A stretch of DNA of 64,000 bases from Gemmatimonas phototrophica (lineage in GTDB: Bacteria > Gemmatimonadota > Gemmatimonadetes > Gemmatimonadales > Gemmatimonadaceae), in the NCBI RefSeq assembly GCF_000695095.2, contig NZ_CP011454.1:3596001-3660000 (forward strand), written 5' to 3'. Shown here in pieces: positions 26,818-39,433 of this stretch. Position 1 is the first letter of the stretch. Every line of letters starts with the position of its first letter. Made by a program: the position numbers and the translations under genes. The notes under the pieces are model-generated. The model was not told the DNA's origin and did not search any database. It saw nothing but the letters and a program-made list of their open reading frames with translations.

Positions 26818-27993
26818 TCAGCCCACCACCGGTTTGATGCGCAGCACACGTCCATTGCTGCTGTCGGTCACGATGTACACAAACCCATCAGGGCCCACGG
26901 CCACATCGCGAATTCGCTCGCCCAGTTCACCGAGGTAGCGCACTTCGCGCGTCACGCGACCGTTGGTGAGCTCAAGGCGCACCAGCGCCCCCGGGCTGAG
27001 TGAGCCGATCAAGATGCTGCCCTGCCATCCTGGAATGGCGCTCGCGGTGTAGAACGCCATACCGGATGGCGCGATGACGGGATCCCAGTAGTACACCGGC
27101 TGTTCCAGTCCGGCCTTGGCGCTGCCTTCTCCGATTCGCGCGCCGGAGTAATCCACGCCGTAGGTAATGACCGGCCACCCATAGTTCCTGGCGCGTTCCG
27201 GATGGTTGAGTTCATCTCCCCCTCGCGCGCCGTGCTCCACGGTCCAGAGTTGCCCCGTGGTCGGGTGCAGCGCGGCCGCCTGCACGTTGCGATGTCCGTA
27301 CGACCAGATCTCCGCACGAGCATCGGTGCGATTCACAAACGGGTTGTCGGCGGGCACCGTCCCGTTGGTGGCGATACGCATGATCTTGCCCTGTCCCATG
27401 GAAAGATCCTGCGCCCGCTCCTTCCAGTTCATGCGATCACCCTGCGTGATGAACAGCTGACCATCACGGGCGAAGACGAGACGTGAACCATAGTGGCCGC
27501 CGCCGTTGAGCTTGGGCTCCTGCCGGTAGATCACCTGCACGTTCACCAGCGCGGCGCCGCTGAGTTGGGCGCGGGCGACTGCCGTGCCGGAGCCACCAGC
27601 GCCGGCTTCGGCGTAGGACAGATAGATCATCTGGTTTTGCGCGAACTGCGGGTCGATGGCCACATCGAGCAATCCCCCTTGCCCTTGTGCGAAAACCGAC
27701 GGGACCCCCGTCAGTGGCGCCGACAGCTGGCCGCTGGTCGAGAGCATACGCAGTCGCCCCGGTCGCTCGGTGACCAGCGCCCGACCATCGGGGAGAAACT
27801 CAATGGCCCACGGGTTCACGAGTCCGGTGGCTACGACCTCCGAAGTCACCACGCCCCTGGTACTGGACGGCGTGGGCGATCGGTCGGCCAGTTGCTGCGA
27901 TGCCGGAACCTCAGTGGATGGCTCGTCCGCCGGTGACGACGCCGACGGCGAGGAGCAGCCGGCCAGCACGAGAAACGTGAGGAATGCACGCAT
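26818..27993 (-). CDS. PQQ-dependent aldose sugar dehydrogenase-like lipoprotein
   Basis: A 391-residue six-blade propeller of the soluble glucose/sorbosone dehydrogenase family. The signal has a clear lipobox (LVLAGC, Cys13), so it should be lipid-anchored. Conserved parts include NPWAIEFLPDGRALVTERPGRL, DVAIDPQFAQNQMIYLSYAE, the calcium/PQQ region NGGGHYGSRLVFARDGQLFITQGD and GWPVITYGVDYSG. The family oxidises sugars such as glucose with pyrroloquinoline quinone, feeding the respiratory chain. The ATG at 27993 gives the lipoprotein signal; the open frame runs 33 codons further upstream. It is divergent from the second GGT gene. Confidence 0.9.
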   Translation of the reverse strand: MRAFLTFLVLAGCSSPSASSPADEPSTEVPASQQLADRSPTPSSTRGVVTSEVVATGLVNPWAIEFLPDGRALVTERPGRLRMLSTSGQLSAPLTGVPSVFAQGQGGLLDVAIDPQFAQNQMIYLSYAEAGAGGSGTAVARAQLSGAALVNVQVIYRQEPKLNGGGHYGSRLVFARDGQLFITQGDRMNWKERAQDLSMGQGKIMRIATNGTVPADNPFVNRTDARAEIWSYGHRNVQAAALHPTTGQLWTVEHGARGGDELNHPERARNYGWPVITYGVDYSGARIGEGSAKAGLEQPVYYWDPVIAPSGMAFYTASAIPGWQGSILIGSLSPGALVRLELTNGRVTREVRYLGELGERIRDVAVGPDGFVYIVTDSSNGRVLRIKPVVG

Positions 27994-28076
27994 TGGCGTT
28001 ACCGTGAAGCGTGGAACAAACGCGGTACCGTGAAGCGGTACGGGAAGACCCCTGTCATCCAAACCCCCGCCCTCCC

Positions 28077-30029
28077 ATGTCGTTCCCTTCATTTCGCTCG
28101 CTGCTGGCCAGCCTGGTCACCGCCTCGGCCCTCGTTGCCCCCGGGTTGCTGGCCCAACGCGCCGCCACGGGACAGCCGGTTGGGCCGGTAGATCCCCGTC
28201 GGGCCACGACGCAAAAGCCGCCGCTGCACGGCAAGCATTGGATGGCCATCACGGGAAAGCCGTTGGGGGCGACCGCGGGAGCCATGATGTTCCAGAAGGG
28301 GGGGAACGCGGTGGATGCGGCCGCCGCCATGCTGGCCGCGACCTGTACCATGTGGGACACGCTGCACTGCGGCGGGGAAACCCAGGCGCTCATTTACCAC
28401 CCCCAGCTCAAGAAGGTCATTGGCATCAATGCCCTCGGAGTGGCGCCCACCGGCGCCACGGCGGAGTTCTACCGCAGCAAGGGCTACGATCATCCTCCCG
28501 AGTTTGGGCCGCTGGCAGCCATTACGCCGGGTACACCGGGCGGCCTCATGGTAATGCTCGCCGAGTACGGTACGCTGTCGCTCAAGGACGTGCTGGGCCC
28601 CGCCATTCAGATGGCTGACGGCTATCCGGTGGAAGCGCAGCTGGCCAACAACATTGAACGGCAGAAAGACTGGATCAAGAAGTGGAAGTATGCGCCGGCC
28701 GTCATGCTGCCGCACGCGGGCAGCGGCGGGCGTGAAGCCCCCGAGGCGGGCGAACTGTTTGTGCAGAAGGATCTCGCCGCCACCTTCCGCAAACTGGTGG
28801 CGACGGAACAAGCGGCACGAAAGGCCGGCAAAACGCGCAAGCAGGCCATCATGGCGGCGTATGACCGCTTTTACAAAGGCGACATTGCGCAGGAACTCGT
28901 GCGTGGCATGCGTGAAGACGGCGGGCTCTTCACCATGGCAGACCTGGCCAACTGGCGCGTGAAGATTGAAGAGCCGCTGTGCACCAACTACAAGGGCATT
29001 GACGTGTGCAAGCTGCAGCAATGGCAGCAGGGCCCGGCCATGCTGCAGGCGCTCAACATTCTGGAGAACGCCGATCTCAAGGCGATGGAGTACAACTCGC
29101 CGCAGTACGTACACACGGTATATCAGTCCATAAGCATGGCGTTTGCCGATCGCGATTTTTACTACGGCGATCCGGCCTTCGCGCCGGAAGAGCCCATGAA
29201 GGGGTTGCTGTCGAAGGAATATGCGAAAGCACGCTGGAACAGCATGAACCGCAGTCGGAACGACGCGGGAATCAAGCCGGGCGATCCGTACCCGTTTCAG
29301 CAGGGGGTGAACCCGTTCACGGGGCTGTTGGCGCAGTGGGACAACGCAAAGTTTCTGCCACGTGACACCACGAAGCAGAGTGGCCAGCAGGATCGGCCCG
29401 TGCGTCCCGATACCATGTTCGACGCGCAGCTGCGTGAAGCCTTCCACGGCGGCACGACCAGCATTGAAGCCGCCGACAGCGCGGGGTGGGTAGTGAGCAT
29501 CACCCCCAGCGGCGGCTGGGTACCGGCGGTGATTGCCGGGCGCACCGGTATCGGACTCAGTCAGCGTGGGCAGAGCTTCGTGACGCGCCCCCAGGATGGT
29601 CCCTTCAACGTGATTGAACCCGGGAAGCGGCCGCGGGTGACCCTCACCCCCACGATGGCGCTGAAAGACGGGGCGCCGTTCCTTGCCTTTGCCGTGCAGG
29701 GCGGCGACACGCAGGACCAGAATCTGCTGCAGTTCTTTTTGAACATGGTGGAGTTTGGCATGACCGTGCAGCAGGCCGTGGAGGCACCGAACATCAACTC
29801 GTACCAGATGCGCAATTCGTTCGGCTTCCACGAAACGCAGCCGGGGCTCATGGAAATTGCCACGAGCATGCCGGAAGCCAACCGCTCGGCGCTCACGGCC
29901 ATGGGCTATCGGCTTCGCCCCCTTGAGCGCACGTCTGGCCCCATCACGGCCATCTGGTTCGACCGCAAGCACCGCACCATGTGGGGCGGGGTGTCAAACC
30001 ACGGGGAAGACCACGGGATTGCGTGGTAG
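28077..30029 (+). CDS. ggt: Second gamma-glutamyltransferase family protein, exported
   Basis: A 650-residue exported GGT-family protein, longer than typical GGTs (~580). The signal ends near residue 26 (PGLLAQ). KGGNAVDAAAAMLAA is the N-terminal motif, and the predicted autoprocessing site FHGGTTSIEAADSAG puts the nucleophile at Thr460. The residues after the Thr pair (Ser-Ile-Glu) differ from classic GGTs, and the large chain is about 460 residues, so the substrate may be a gamma-glutamyl compound other than glutathione, or an acylated beta-lactam-like amide. It is paralogous to but clearly distinct from the GGT at 1521-3260. An ACTGATCAGT hairpin follows 30 bp after the stop. Confidence 0.88.
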   Translation: MSFPSFRSLLASLVTASALVAPGLLAQRAATGQPVGPVDPRRATTQKPPLHGKHWMAITGKPLGATAGAMMFQKGGNAVDAAAAMLAATCTMWDTLHCGGETQALIYHPQLKKVIGINALGVAPTGATAEFYRSKGYDHPPEFGPLAAITPGTPGGLMVMLAEYGTLSLKDVLGPAIQMADGYPVEAQLANNIERQKDWIKKWKYAPAVMLPHAGSGGREAPEAGELFVQKDLAATFRKLVATEQAARKAGKTRKQAIMAAYDRFYKGDIAQELVRGMREDGGLFTMADLANWRVKIEEPLCTNYKGIDVCKLQQWQQGPAMLQALNILENADLKAMEYNSPQYVHTVYQSISMAFADRDFYYGDPAFAPEEPMKGLLSKEYAKARWNSMNRSRNDAGIKPGDPYPFQQGVNPFTGLLAQWDNAKFLPRDTTKQSGQQDRPVRPDTMFDAQLREAFHGGTTSIEAADSAGWVVSITPSGGWVPAVIAGRTGIGLSQRGQSFVTRPQDGPFNVIEPGKRPRVTLTPTMALKDGAPFLAFAVQGGDTQDQNLLQFFLNMVEFGMTVQQAVEAPNINSYQMRNSFGFHETQPGLMEIATSMPEANRSALTAMGYRLRPLERTSGPITAIWFDRKHRTMWGGVSNHGEDHGIAW

Positions 30030-30035
30030 GTCGCG

Positions 30036-30110
30036 ACTGACAACTCAGGACCCGAACCCCCGACCCGGAACTGATCAGTTCCGGGTTGGGGGGTTGAGTT
30101 TGGGGTCATG
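30036..30110. repeat. Intergenic palindrome, ACTGATCAGT family
   Basis: The perfect palindrome at 30064-30085 is centred on GGAACTGATCAGTTCC; imperfect pairing of C-rich and G-rich flanks (AACCCCCGACCC against GGGTTGGGGGGTT) extends it. It begins with ACTGACAACTC, a word shared with the ACTGACAACTGA family. It separates GGT from the IorA gene. Confidence 0.75.
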
Positions 30111-30193
30111 GGTTGACCGTAACTGGACTCACAGCCCCCACAGAGCGAAATTCAAGGGGGTGTTCCTTCCTTTCCCCCGACGCTACGGGTCCC

Positions 30194-30703
30194 ATGCCGA
30201 TCACGCTCAAGGTCAACGGCAAAACGCGCACAGTTGACGTGCCCGCAGATATGCCCCTGTTGTGGGTGCTGCGCGATGAACTCGATCTGAAAGGCACCAA
30301 GTTTGGTTGCGGCGCCAACCGGTGCGGCGCCTGCACGGTGCACGTGAACGGCGTGGCCCAGCGCACCTGCACGATGCCCGTGTCGCGGGCGGCCGGCGCT
30401 GACATCACCACCATCGAGGGGCTCTCGCCCGATGGGACGCACGCGGTGCAGCAGGCATGGGAAGAGCTGGACGTGCCGCAATGCGGCTACTGCCAGGCCG
30501 GCCAGATGATGGCCACCGCCTCGCTGCTGGCCAAGACGCCCAAGCCTACTGACGCGGACATCGATGCGGCGCTCAACACCAATCTGTGCCGCTGTGCTAC
30601 CTACCTGCGCATTCGCGCGGCGGTGCACCGCGCCGCCGAGATCAAGGCCGGCGGCGCCGCCGTCGGTTCCAGTGGCGCATCCAAGAATACCAAGGAGGAC
30701 TGA
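30194..30703 (+). CDS. iorA: (2Fe-2S) subunit of a xanthine dehydrogenase-family enzyme (IorA-like)
   Basis: A 169-residue two-domain iron-sulfur protein. The N-terminal plant-type [2Fe-2S] domain has [16 protein letters not shown] followed by the fourth Cys in TCTMPVS, and the C-terminal [2Fe-2S] helix domain has [11 protein letters not shown] and [13 protein letters not shown]. This is the small electron-transfer subunit that partners a molybdopterin subunit, as in isoquinoline 1-oxidoreductase and quinaldine-type aldehyde dehydrogenases. The next gene, 3 bp downstream, encodes the molybdopterin subunit. The ATG at 30194 is followed by the first strand [11 protein letters not shown]. Confidence 0.93.
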   Translation: MPITLKVNGKTRTVDVPADMPLLWVLRDELDLKGTKFGCGANRCGACTVHVNGVAQRTCTMPVSRAAGADITTIEGLSPDGTHAVQQAWEELDVPQCGYCQAGQMMATASLLAKTPKPTDADIDAALNTNLCRCATYLRIRAAVHRAAEIKAGGAAVGSSGASKNTKED

Positions 30704-30706
30704 CCC

Positions 30707-34625
<3,919 letters not shown>

Positions 34626-34641
34626 CGACTCACGACTCAGT

Positions 34642-34691
34642 ACTCAAACGCACCACCCGAAACTGATCAGTTCCGGGTGGTGCGTTTGAGT
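34642..34691. terminator. 50-bp near-perfect hairpin, ACTGATCAGT family
   Basis: An uninterrupted inverted repeat centred between 34666 and 34667. The outer 18 bp of each arm pair perfectly (ACTCAAACGCACCACCCG), then the AACTGA|TCAGTT centre with one mismatch. It lies between convergent pgm and PP2C genes, where it should act as a bidirectional terminator. It is the cleanest member of the family also seen at 30064, 36970, 60672 and 60752. Confidence 0.8.
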
Positions 34692-34719
34692 AAAGAGTTG
34701 TGGGTTTCTGCGTTTCGCC

Positions 34720-35595
34720 CTACCCCTGCGGCAACGCCCGCCCGACCACCACCGTGACGTTGTCGCTGCCGCCGCGCTCGAGGGCGAGATCCACCAGTTC
34801 GCGACAGAGTTGCTCGGATGACATGAGCCGCCCGCACGCATCGGCGATTTCGGCATCAGTGACATGCTTCGTGAGTCCGTCGCTGCACACCAGCGTGATG
34901 CTGCCACGCTTGCTCACGTCAATGCGTGAGATTTCCGGGACAGCATCGTCAGCGCCAATGGCGCTCGATAGCACGTGATTGAGCGGCGAGTTGTGCGCGC
35001 GCTCCGGGGTGAGCGCACCGCGATCAATCATCTCCTGGGCCAGCGTCTGATCGCGGGTGAGCTGACGGAGTTCGCCGTCCTGAAAGTGATAGCAGCGGCT
35101 GTCGCCCACCTGCACCACATAGAGCCACGGCCACACCACGATGCCGATTGACAACGTGGTGGCCATCTTGCGCCCTTCCATCTGCACCGCCGCCTGCTCC
35201 TTGACGCGACGATGCGCTTCAATGGCCGACTCACGCAGCGCGGCCGTGAACTCGTTTTCGCTGGCTGAACCCGCCGCATGCCAACACTTCATGGCCGAGG
35301 CGAAGTACTCCGTTACCGCGATCGTGGCCAGTCGACTGGCTTCGCTGCCATCGGCGCTACCGCCAACACCATCAGCGACCAGCATGATGGTGGCGACCCG
35401 CTCTCCACGCAGCGTGATGGCCGAGGTGTCGGCGAGACTGGTGCCATGCACCACAACCTGCGGGTGCACGGTGCACAGCAGAAACTGATCCTGATTTGAC
35501 GTCCGCACACGACCAGTGTGCGTGAGCCCGAAGAGATCGAGCTCGTCGTCGCGAGGGCGAACCACGGGGGGGCTTACATCTTGAACAGACACCAT
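34720..35595 (-). CDS. PP2C-family Ser/Thr protein phosphatase
   Basis: A 291-residue metal-dependent (PPM) phosphatase. The conserved acidic motifs are visible in order: TSNQDQFLL, VADGVGGSADGSEAS (DGxGG), MATTLSIG, VQVGDSRCYHF, VLSSAIGAD, VCSDGLTKHV (the DG pair) and ERGGSDNVTVVV. It removes phosphate from Ser/Thr, most likely from targets of PknB-like kinases such as those encoded at 7638 and 25765. The ATG at 35595 begins MVSVQDV; the frame continues upstream for 161 codons, antisense to the LPOR gene, without protein-like composition. It is divergent from the LPOR gene with 184 bp between the starts. Confidence 0.93.
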   Translation of the reverse strand: MVSVQDVSPPVVRPRDDELDLFGLTHTGRVRTSNQDQFLLCTVHPQVVVHGTSLADTSAITLRGERVATIMLVADGVGGSADGSEASRLATIAVTEYFASAMKCWHAAGSASENEFTAALRESAIEAHRRVKEQAAVQMEGRKMATTLSIGIVVWPWLYVVQVGDSRCYHFQDGELRQLTRDQTLAQEMIDRGALTPERAHNSPLNHVLSSAIGADDAVPEISRIDVSKRGSITLVCSDGLTKHVTDAEIADACGRLMSSEQLCRELVDLALERGGSDNVTVVVGRALPQG

Positions 35596-35608
35596 ACCCC
35601 CACAATGA

Positions 35609-36748
<1,140 letters not shown>

Positions 36749-36754
36749 ACGGAT

Positions 36755-36850
36755 GGCTGACAACTCGGACTGAGAACTCCGCGCGGTTGGCGGGGGAGTT
36801 CTCAGTTTCAGTTGAAGTCGTCAGTCATCAGTTGGAGTTTTCAGTTGTGA
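36755..36850. repeat. Intergenic palindrome, ACTGACAACTGA family
   Basis: Runs of ACTGA/GAACT words (GGCTGACAACTCGGACTGAGAACTCC) face their reverse complements (GGAGTTCTCAGTTTCAG and so on) across a GC-rich centre. The same words occur at 57500-57620 and 59712-59840. It lies just after the LPOR gene. Confidence 0.7.
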
Positions 36851-36924
36851 GTCATAGCCCCTGCTACCCCTCGGCGCCTCATGCGCCTGCAGCCACGTCC
36901 ACTCGGCGTCTGTGTAGAGCCGCG

Positions 36925-37010
36925 ACAGCACGAACGAACTCAAACCAAAAACGCGAACCCACATCCCGGAACTGATCAGTTGTGGGTGGTGGGTCGGGAT
37001 TTTGCGTTCC
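36925..37010. repeat. Intergenic palindrome, ACTGATCAGT family
   Basis: A hairpin centred on GGAACTGATCAGTT, with arms AACGCGAACCCACATCCC against GGGATTTTGCGTT that pair imperfectly. It lies between the convergent LPOR and PepSY genes, as at 34642. Confidence 0.65.
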
Positions 37011-37017
37011 GGTTGGA

Positions 37018-38193
37018 CTACGCCGTGGTCGCGGCAGGCACCGTGTTCGCCCGCCGCCGCCAGGCCAAGAACCGGCGCAGCGAGAGGTAGAGACCTGTGT
37101 AGACCAAAACGGCGGCGCCCAGCGACACGAGCCCCGCCAAGGTCTGCCCCCAAAAGCCAAGCACTTCACCGGTGTGCGCAAATCGCATGATGGAGCGAGC
37201 ACGCCGCCCTTCACTTTGCGACGAAAACGGCTGCCACTTGGCAGGCTCGCCGGTGCGCGAGACGGTGAGTGTCGCACGCTTGTGGGGTTCCCCGCCCATT
37301 CCACGGTCGAGCGTGTAGACCAACGGAGCCTCGGCGTTCTTGGGCCATGCCAGCGACACCGTGCGCCAGTCGGGCATGCGCTCCGTTGCGAGGGCGGCGA
37401 CATCACCGACAAGGGGTACGACGGCCCCTCCCTCCGTGCCCAAGGCTGGCCGACCCGCCGCCGCCCCTCCGACCGGCGCCCCTTCGGGCGCCCGCGCTGG
37501 CGGCGTGTCCCCCACCGCGCGATACACCAGATCACTCGCCCACGGGAAGGAGATCACCGCCGCACTGGCAACGATGATGGCCAGCGGAATGGCGCTCCAA
37601 ATGCCAATCACATTGTGCCAGTTGAAGTCGCGCGCTTTGGGAGACAGTCCGCGGCGGAACCACAGTACCTGGCGCAGCGCGCTCCACTTCACCACACGGG
37701 GCCACCACAGCACGATGCCGGTGAGCACCAACACAAGAAACGCGAGGTTCGACCAGCCGGTGACCAAACGCCCCGTTTTGCGGGACTCATCGCTCGTGGC
37801 CAGCCAGCGGTGCCAGTCGGTCGCCACGCTGAACAGCTTGCGCATGGAGGCGCTACCCGTGCCCACGACGGTGCCGGTGTAGGCATTGAGATATTGGCGC
37901 CCGGCCCGGCCGAACTGCACTTCCACGGGCATAGCGGCACCCTGACGCCATACCACGGTGGTGGGTGTCTTGCTCTCGCGGGAAGCGACCAGCCGCAACA
38001 GCGAATCGGCGCTGAGCCTGGTAGCTCCGGGCGTCGGCGGCCCGGCCTGCACCCCCCGGAGGTCGGCCCACAGTGTCATCTGCTTTTGGTAGGTGAGCAG
38101 CACGCCCGTGACCGACATGATGAGCACCACCACGCCGGAGAGGAGACCGGCCATGAGATGGGTCCAGAAGAGCAACGGGCGGAGACGGCGCAT
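37018..38193 (-). CDS. PepSY-associated TM protein (iron-regulated membrane protein, PiuB-like)
   Basis: A 391-residue inner-membrane protein with four predicted membrane segments: the N-terminal one (LLSGVVVLIMSVTGVLL), two in the middle (LAFLVLVLTGIVLWWP; IPLAIIVASAAVISFP) and a C-terminal one (LAGLVSLGAAVLVYTGLYLSL), and periplasmic PepSY-like regions. The His-bearing helices (FWTHLMAG, TDWHRWL, FNWHNVIG, FAHTGEVLG) suggest heme binding. Such proteins are often induced by iron limitation and serve siderophore-iron reduction. A Fur-like site lies 31 bp upstream of the start. It converges on the LPOR gene across two palindromic repeats. Confidence 0.9.
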   Translation of the reverse strand: MRRLRPLLFWTHLMAGLLSGVVVLIMSVTGVLLTYQKQMTLWADLRGVQAGPPTPGATRLSADSLLRLVASRESKTPTTVVWRQGAAMPVEVQFGRAGRQYLNAYTGTVVGTGSASMRKLFSVATDWHRWLATSDESRKTGRLVTGWSNLAFLVLVLTGIVLWWPRVVKWSALRQVLWFRRGLSPKARDFNWHNVIGIWSAIPLAIIVASAAVISFPWASDLVYRAVGDTPPARAPEGAPVGGAAAGRPALGTEGGAVVPLVGDVAALATERMPDWRTVSLAWPKNAEAPLVYTLDRGMGGEPHKRATLTVSRTGEPAKWQPFSSQSEGRRARSIMRFAHTGEVLGFWGQTLAGLVSLGAAVLVYTGLYLSLRRFLAWRRRANTVPAATTA

Positions 38194-38223
38194 AGCGGGC
38201 GGAGTGAACGGGTGACTCTTAGT

Positions 38224-38238
38224 TGAGAACGACTATCA
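38224..38238. promoter_or_regulatory. Possible Fur box
   Basis: TGAGAAC-G-ACTATCA fits the 7-1-7 Fur pattern (TGATAATnATTATCA) at 11 of 14 positions. It lies 31 bp before the PepSY membrane-protein start, a class often under Fur control. Confidence 0.4.
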
Positions 38239-38343
38239 AATACCGTGCACGCATCCTAACCCTGCATACCCGAATCAGTCAATCGGGATTGGTTCGCAAC
38301 TACGGGCCACCGCTGCCCTTGATCCGCTGGTGACATTGCGAGC

Positions 38344-39408
38344 ATGTCGCGATCTGTCCTGACACTGCGCGCCGGCCCGACGGCGCTCGCCCTGCTGCGC
38401 GAACGCGGGCTGCGCCCCGACGATGTGGATGTGGTGCCCGGCGCCTCCGGCGGCGCCAAATGGCTGGGGATTGCCGGTCTGGATCGCTACCTCTTTGGCA
38501 CATTTCTCCAGGCGCCACGCACCCGCCCCTTGCATGGCATTGGCAGTTCCATTGGCAGCTGGCGCATGGCCTGCCTGGCCCAACGGGACCCCCTGGCGGC
38601 GCTCGCCCGTGGACATGAGGCGTACACCCACCATCAGGTGTACAGCAAAAATCCGAGCCCGCGCGAAGTCACTGAGGTGCTCACCCGGTGCCTCGATCAT
38701 CTGCTGGGGCCTACCGGCGTGGAGGAGATGGTTCATCACCCCACCGTGCGCGTGCACATCATTACCGCTGAGGCCCGCGGCGCCGCTGCCAGCGAGAAAC
38801 GACTGGTTCTGGCCACGGCCATGGCCTTTGCCGCTGCGGCCAATCTGATTTCGCGGCGCACCCTCGCGTTGCAGGTCCGTCGTACAATCTTTCACGCCGC
38901 CGCCGACGAGTCGCCGTTCCTGCACCTGCGGGATCTGCCCACGGTGCACCGCACCCTCACCGAGCAGAATGCGCGAGCTGCGCTGCTTGCCTCAGGCTCC
39001 ATTCCCCTCCTGCTGGACGGCGTGCGTATCCCGGACACCCCCGGTGTCCACTGGGATGGCGGGGTCACCGACTACCATCTCGACCTCGACTTCGGCGACG
39101 GCGACGGGCTGGTGCTCTTCCCGCACTTCTTCGAACACGTGGTGCCGGGGTGGTTCGACAAGTCCCTCCCGTGGCGACGGGCCGGTGCCCGCAACTTTTC
39201 CCGCACGCTGCTCATAGCACCCAGCCCGGCGTTCATTGCGCAGCTGCCGGGTGGCAAGATTCCCGATCGCCGCGATTTCTATGCGCTTACCGACCGAGAG
39301 CGGTTTGCCCGCTGGGACCGCGTGAACGCCATGACCAGTGTGCTTGGCGAAGCGCTGCACGAACTGATTGCCACGGGGCGACTCATCGATCAGGTACGGC
39401 CGTGGTAA
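38344..39408 (+). CDS. Patatin-like phospholipase family protein
   Basis: A 354-residue alpha/beta hydrolase of the patatin type with a Ser-Asp dyad. The nucleophile motif is GASGGAKW (Ser35, the G-x-S-x-G elbow) and the dyad Asp lies in HWDGGVTDYH (Asp238). There is no signal peptide, so the enzyme is cytoplasmic. Family members hydrolyse phospholipids or other acyl esters. The gene is divergent from the PepSY gene. The following S9 peptidase gene starts 25 bp after the stop. Confidence 0.85.
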   Translation: MSRSVLTLRAGPTALALLRERGLRPDDVDVVPGASGGAKWLGIAGLDRYLFGTFLQAPRTRPLHGIGSSIGSWRMACLAQRDPLAALARGHEAYTHHQVYSKNPSPREVTEVLTRCLDHLLGPTGVEEMVHHPTVRVHIITAEARGAAASEKRLVLATAMAFAAAANLISRRTLALQVRRTIFHAAADESPFLHLRDLPTVHRTLTEQNARAALLASGSIPLLLDGVRIPDTPGVHWDGGVTDYHLDLDFGDGDGLVLFPHFFEHVVPGWFDKSLPWRRAGARNFSRTLLIAPSPAFIAQLPGGKIPDRRDFYALTDRERFARWDRVNAMTSVLGEALHELIATGRLIDQVRPW

Positions 39409-39433
39409 AGGGGTGACTCGGCGGCGGTGCGGT

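Noticed and set aside
28089-29972. A 627-codon open frame on the minus strand opposite the second gamma-glutamyltransferase gene
   Set aside because: It lies entirely antisense to a gene with clear GGT motifs, and its translation is His/Arg-rich without domains, as expected for a GC-rich shadow frame.
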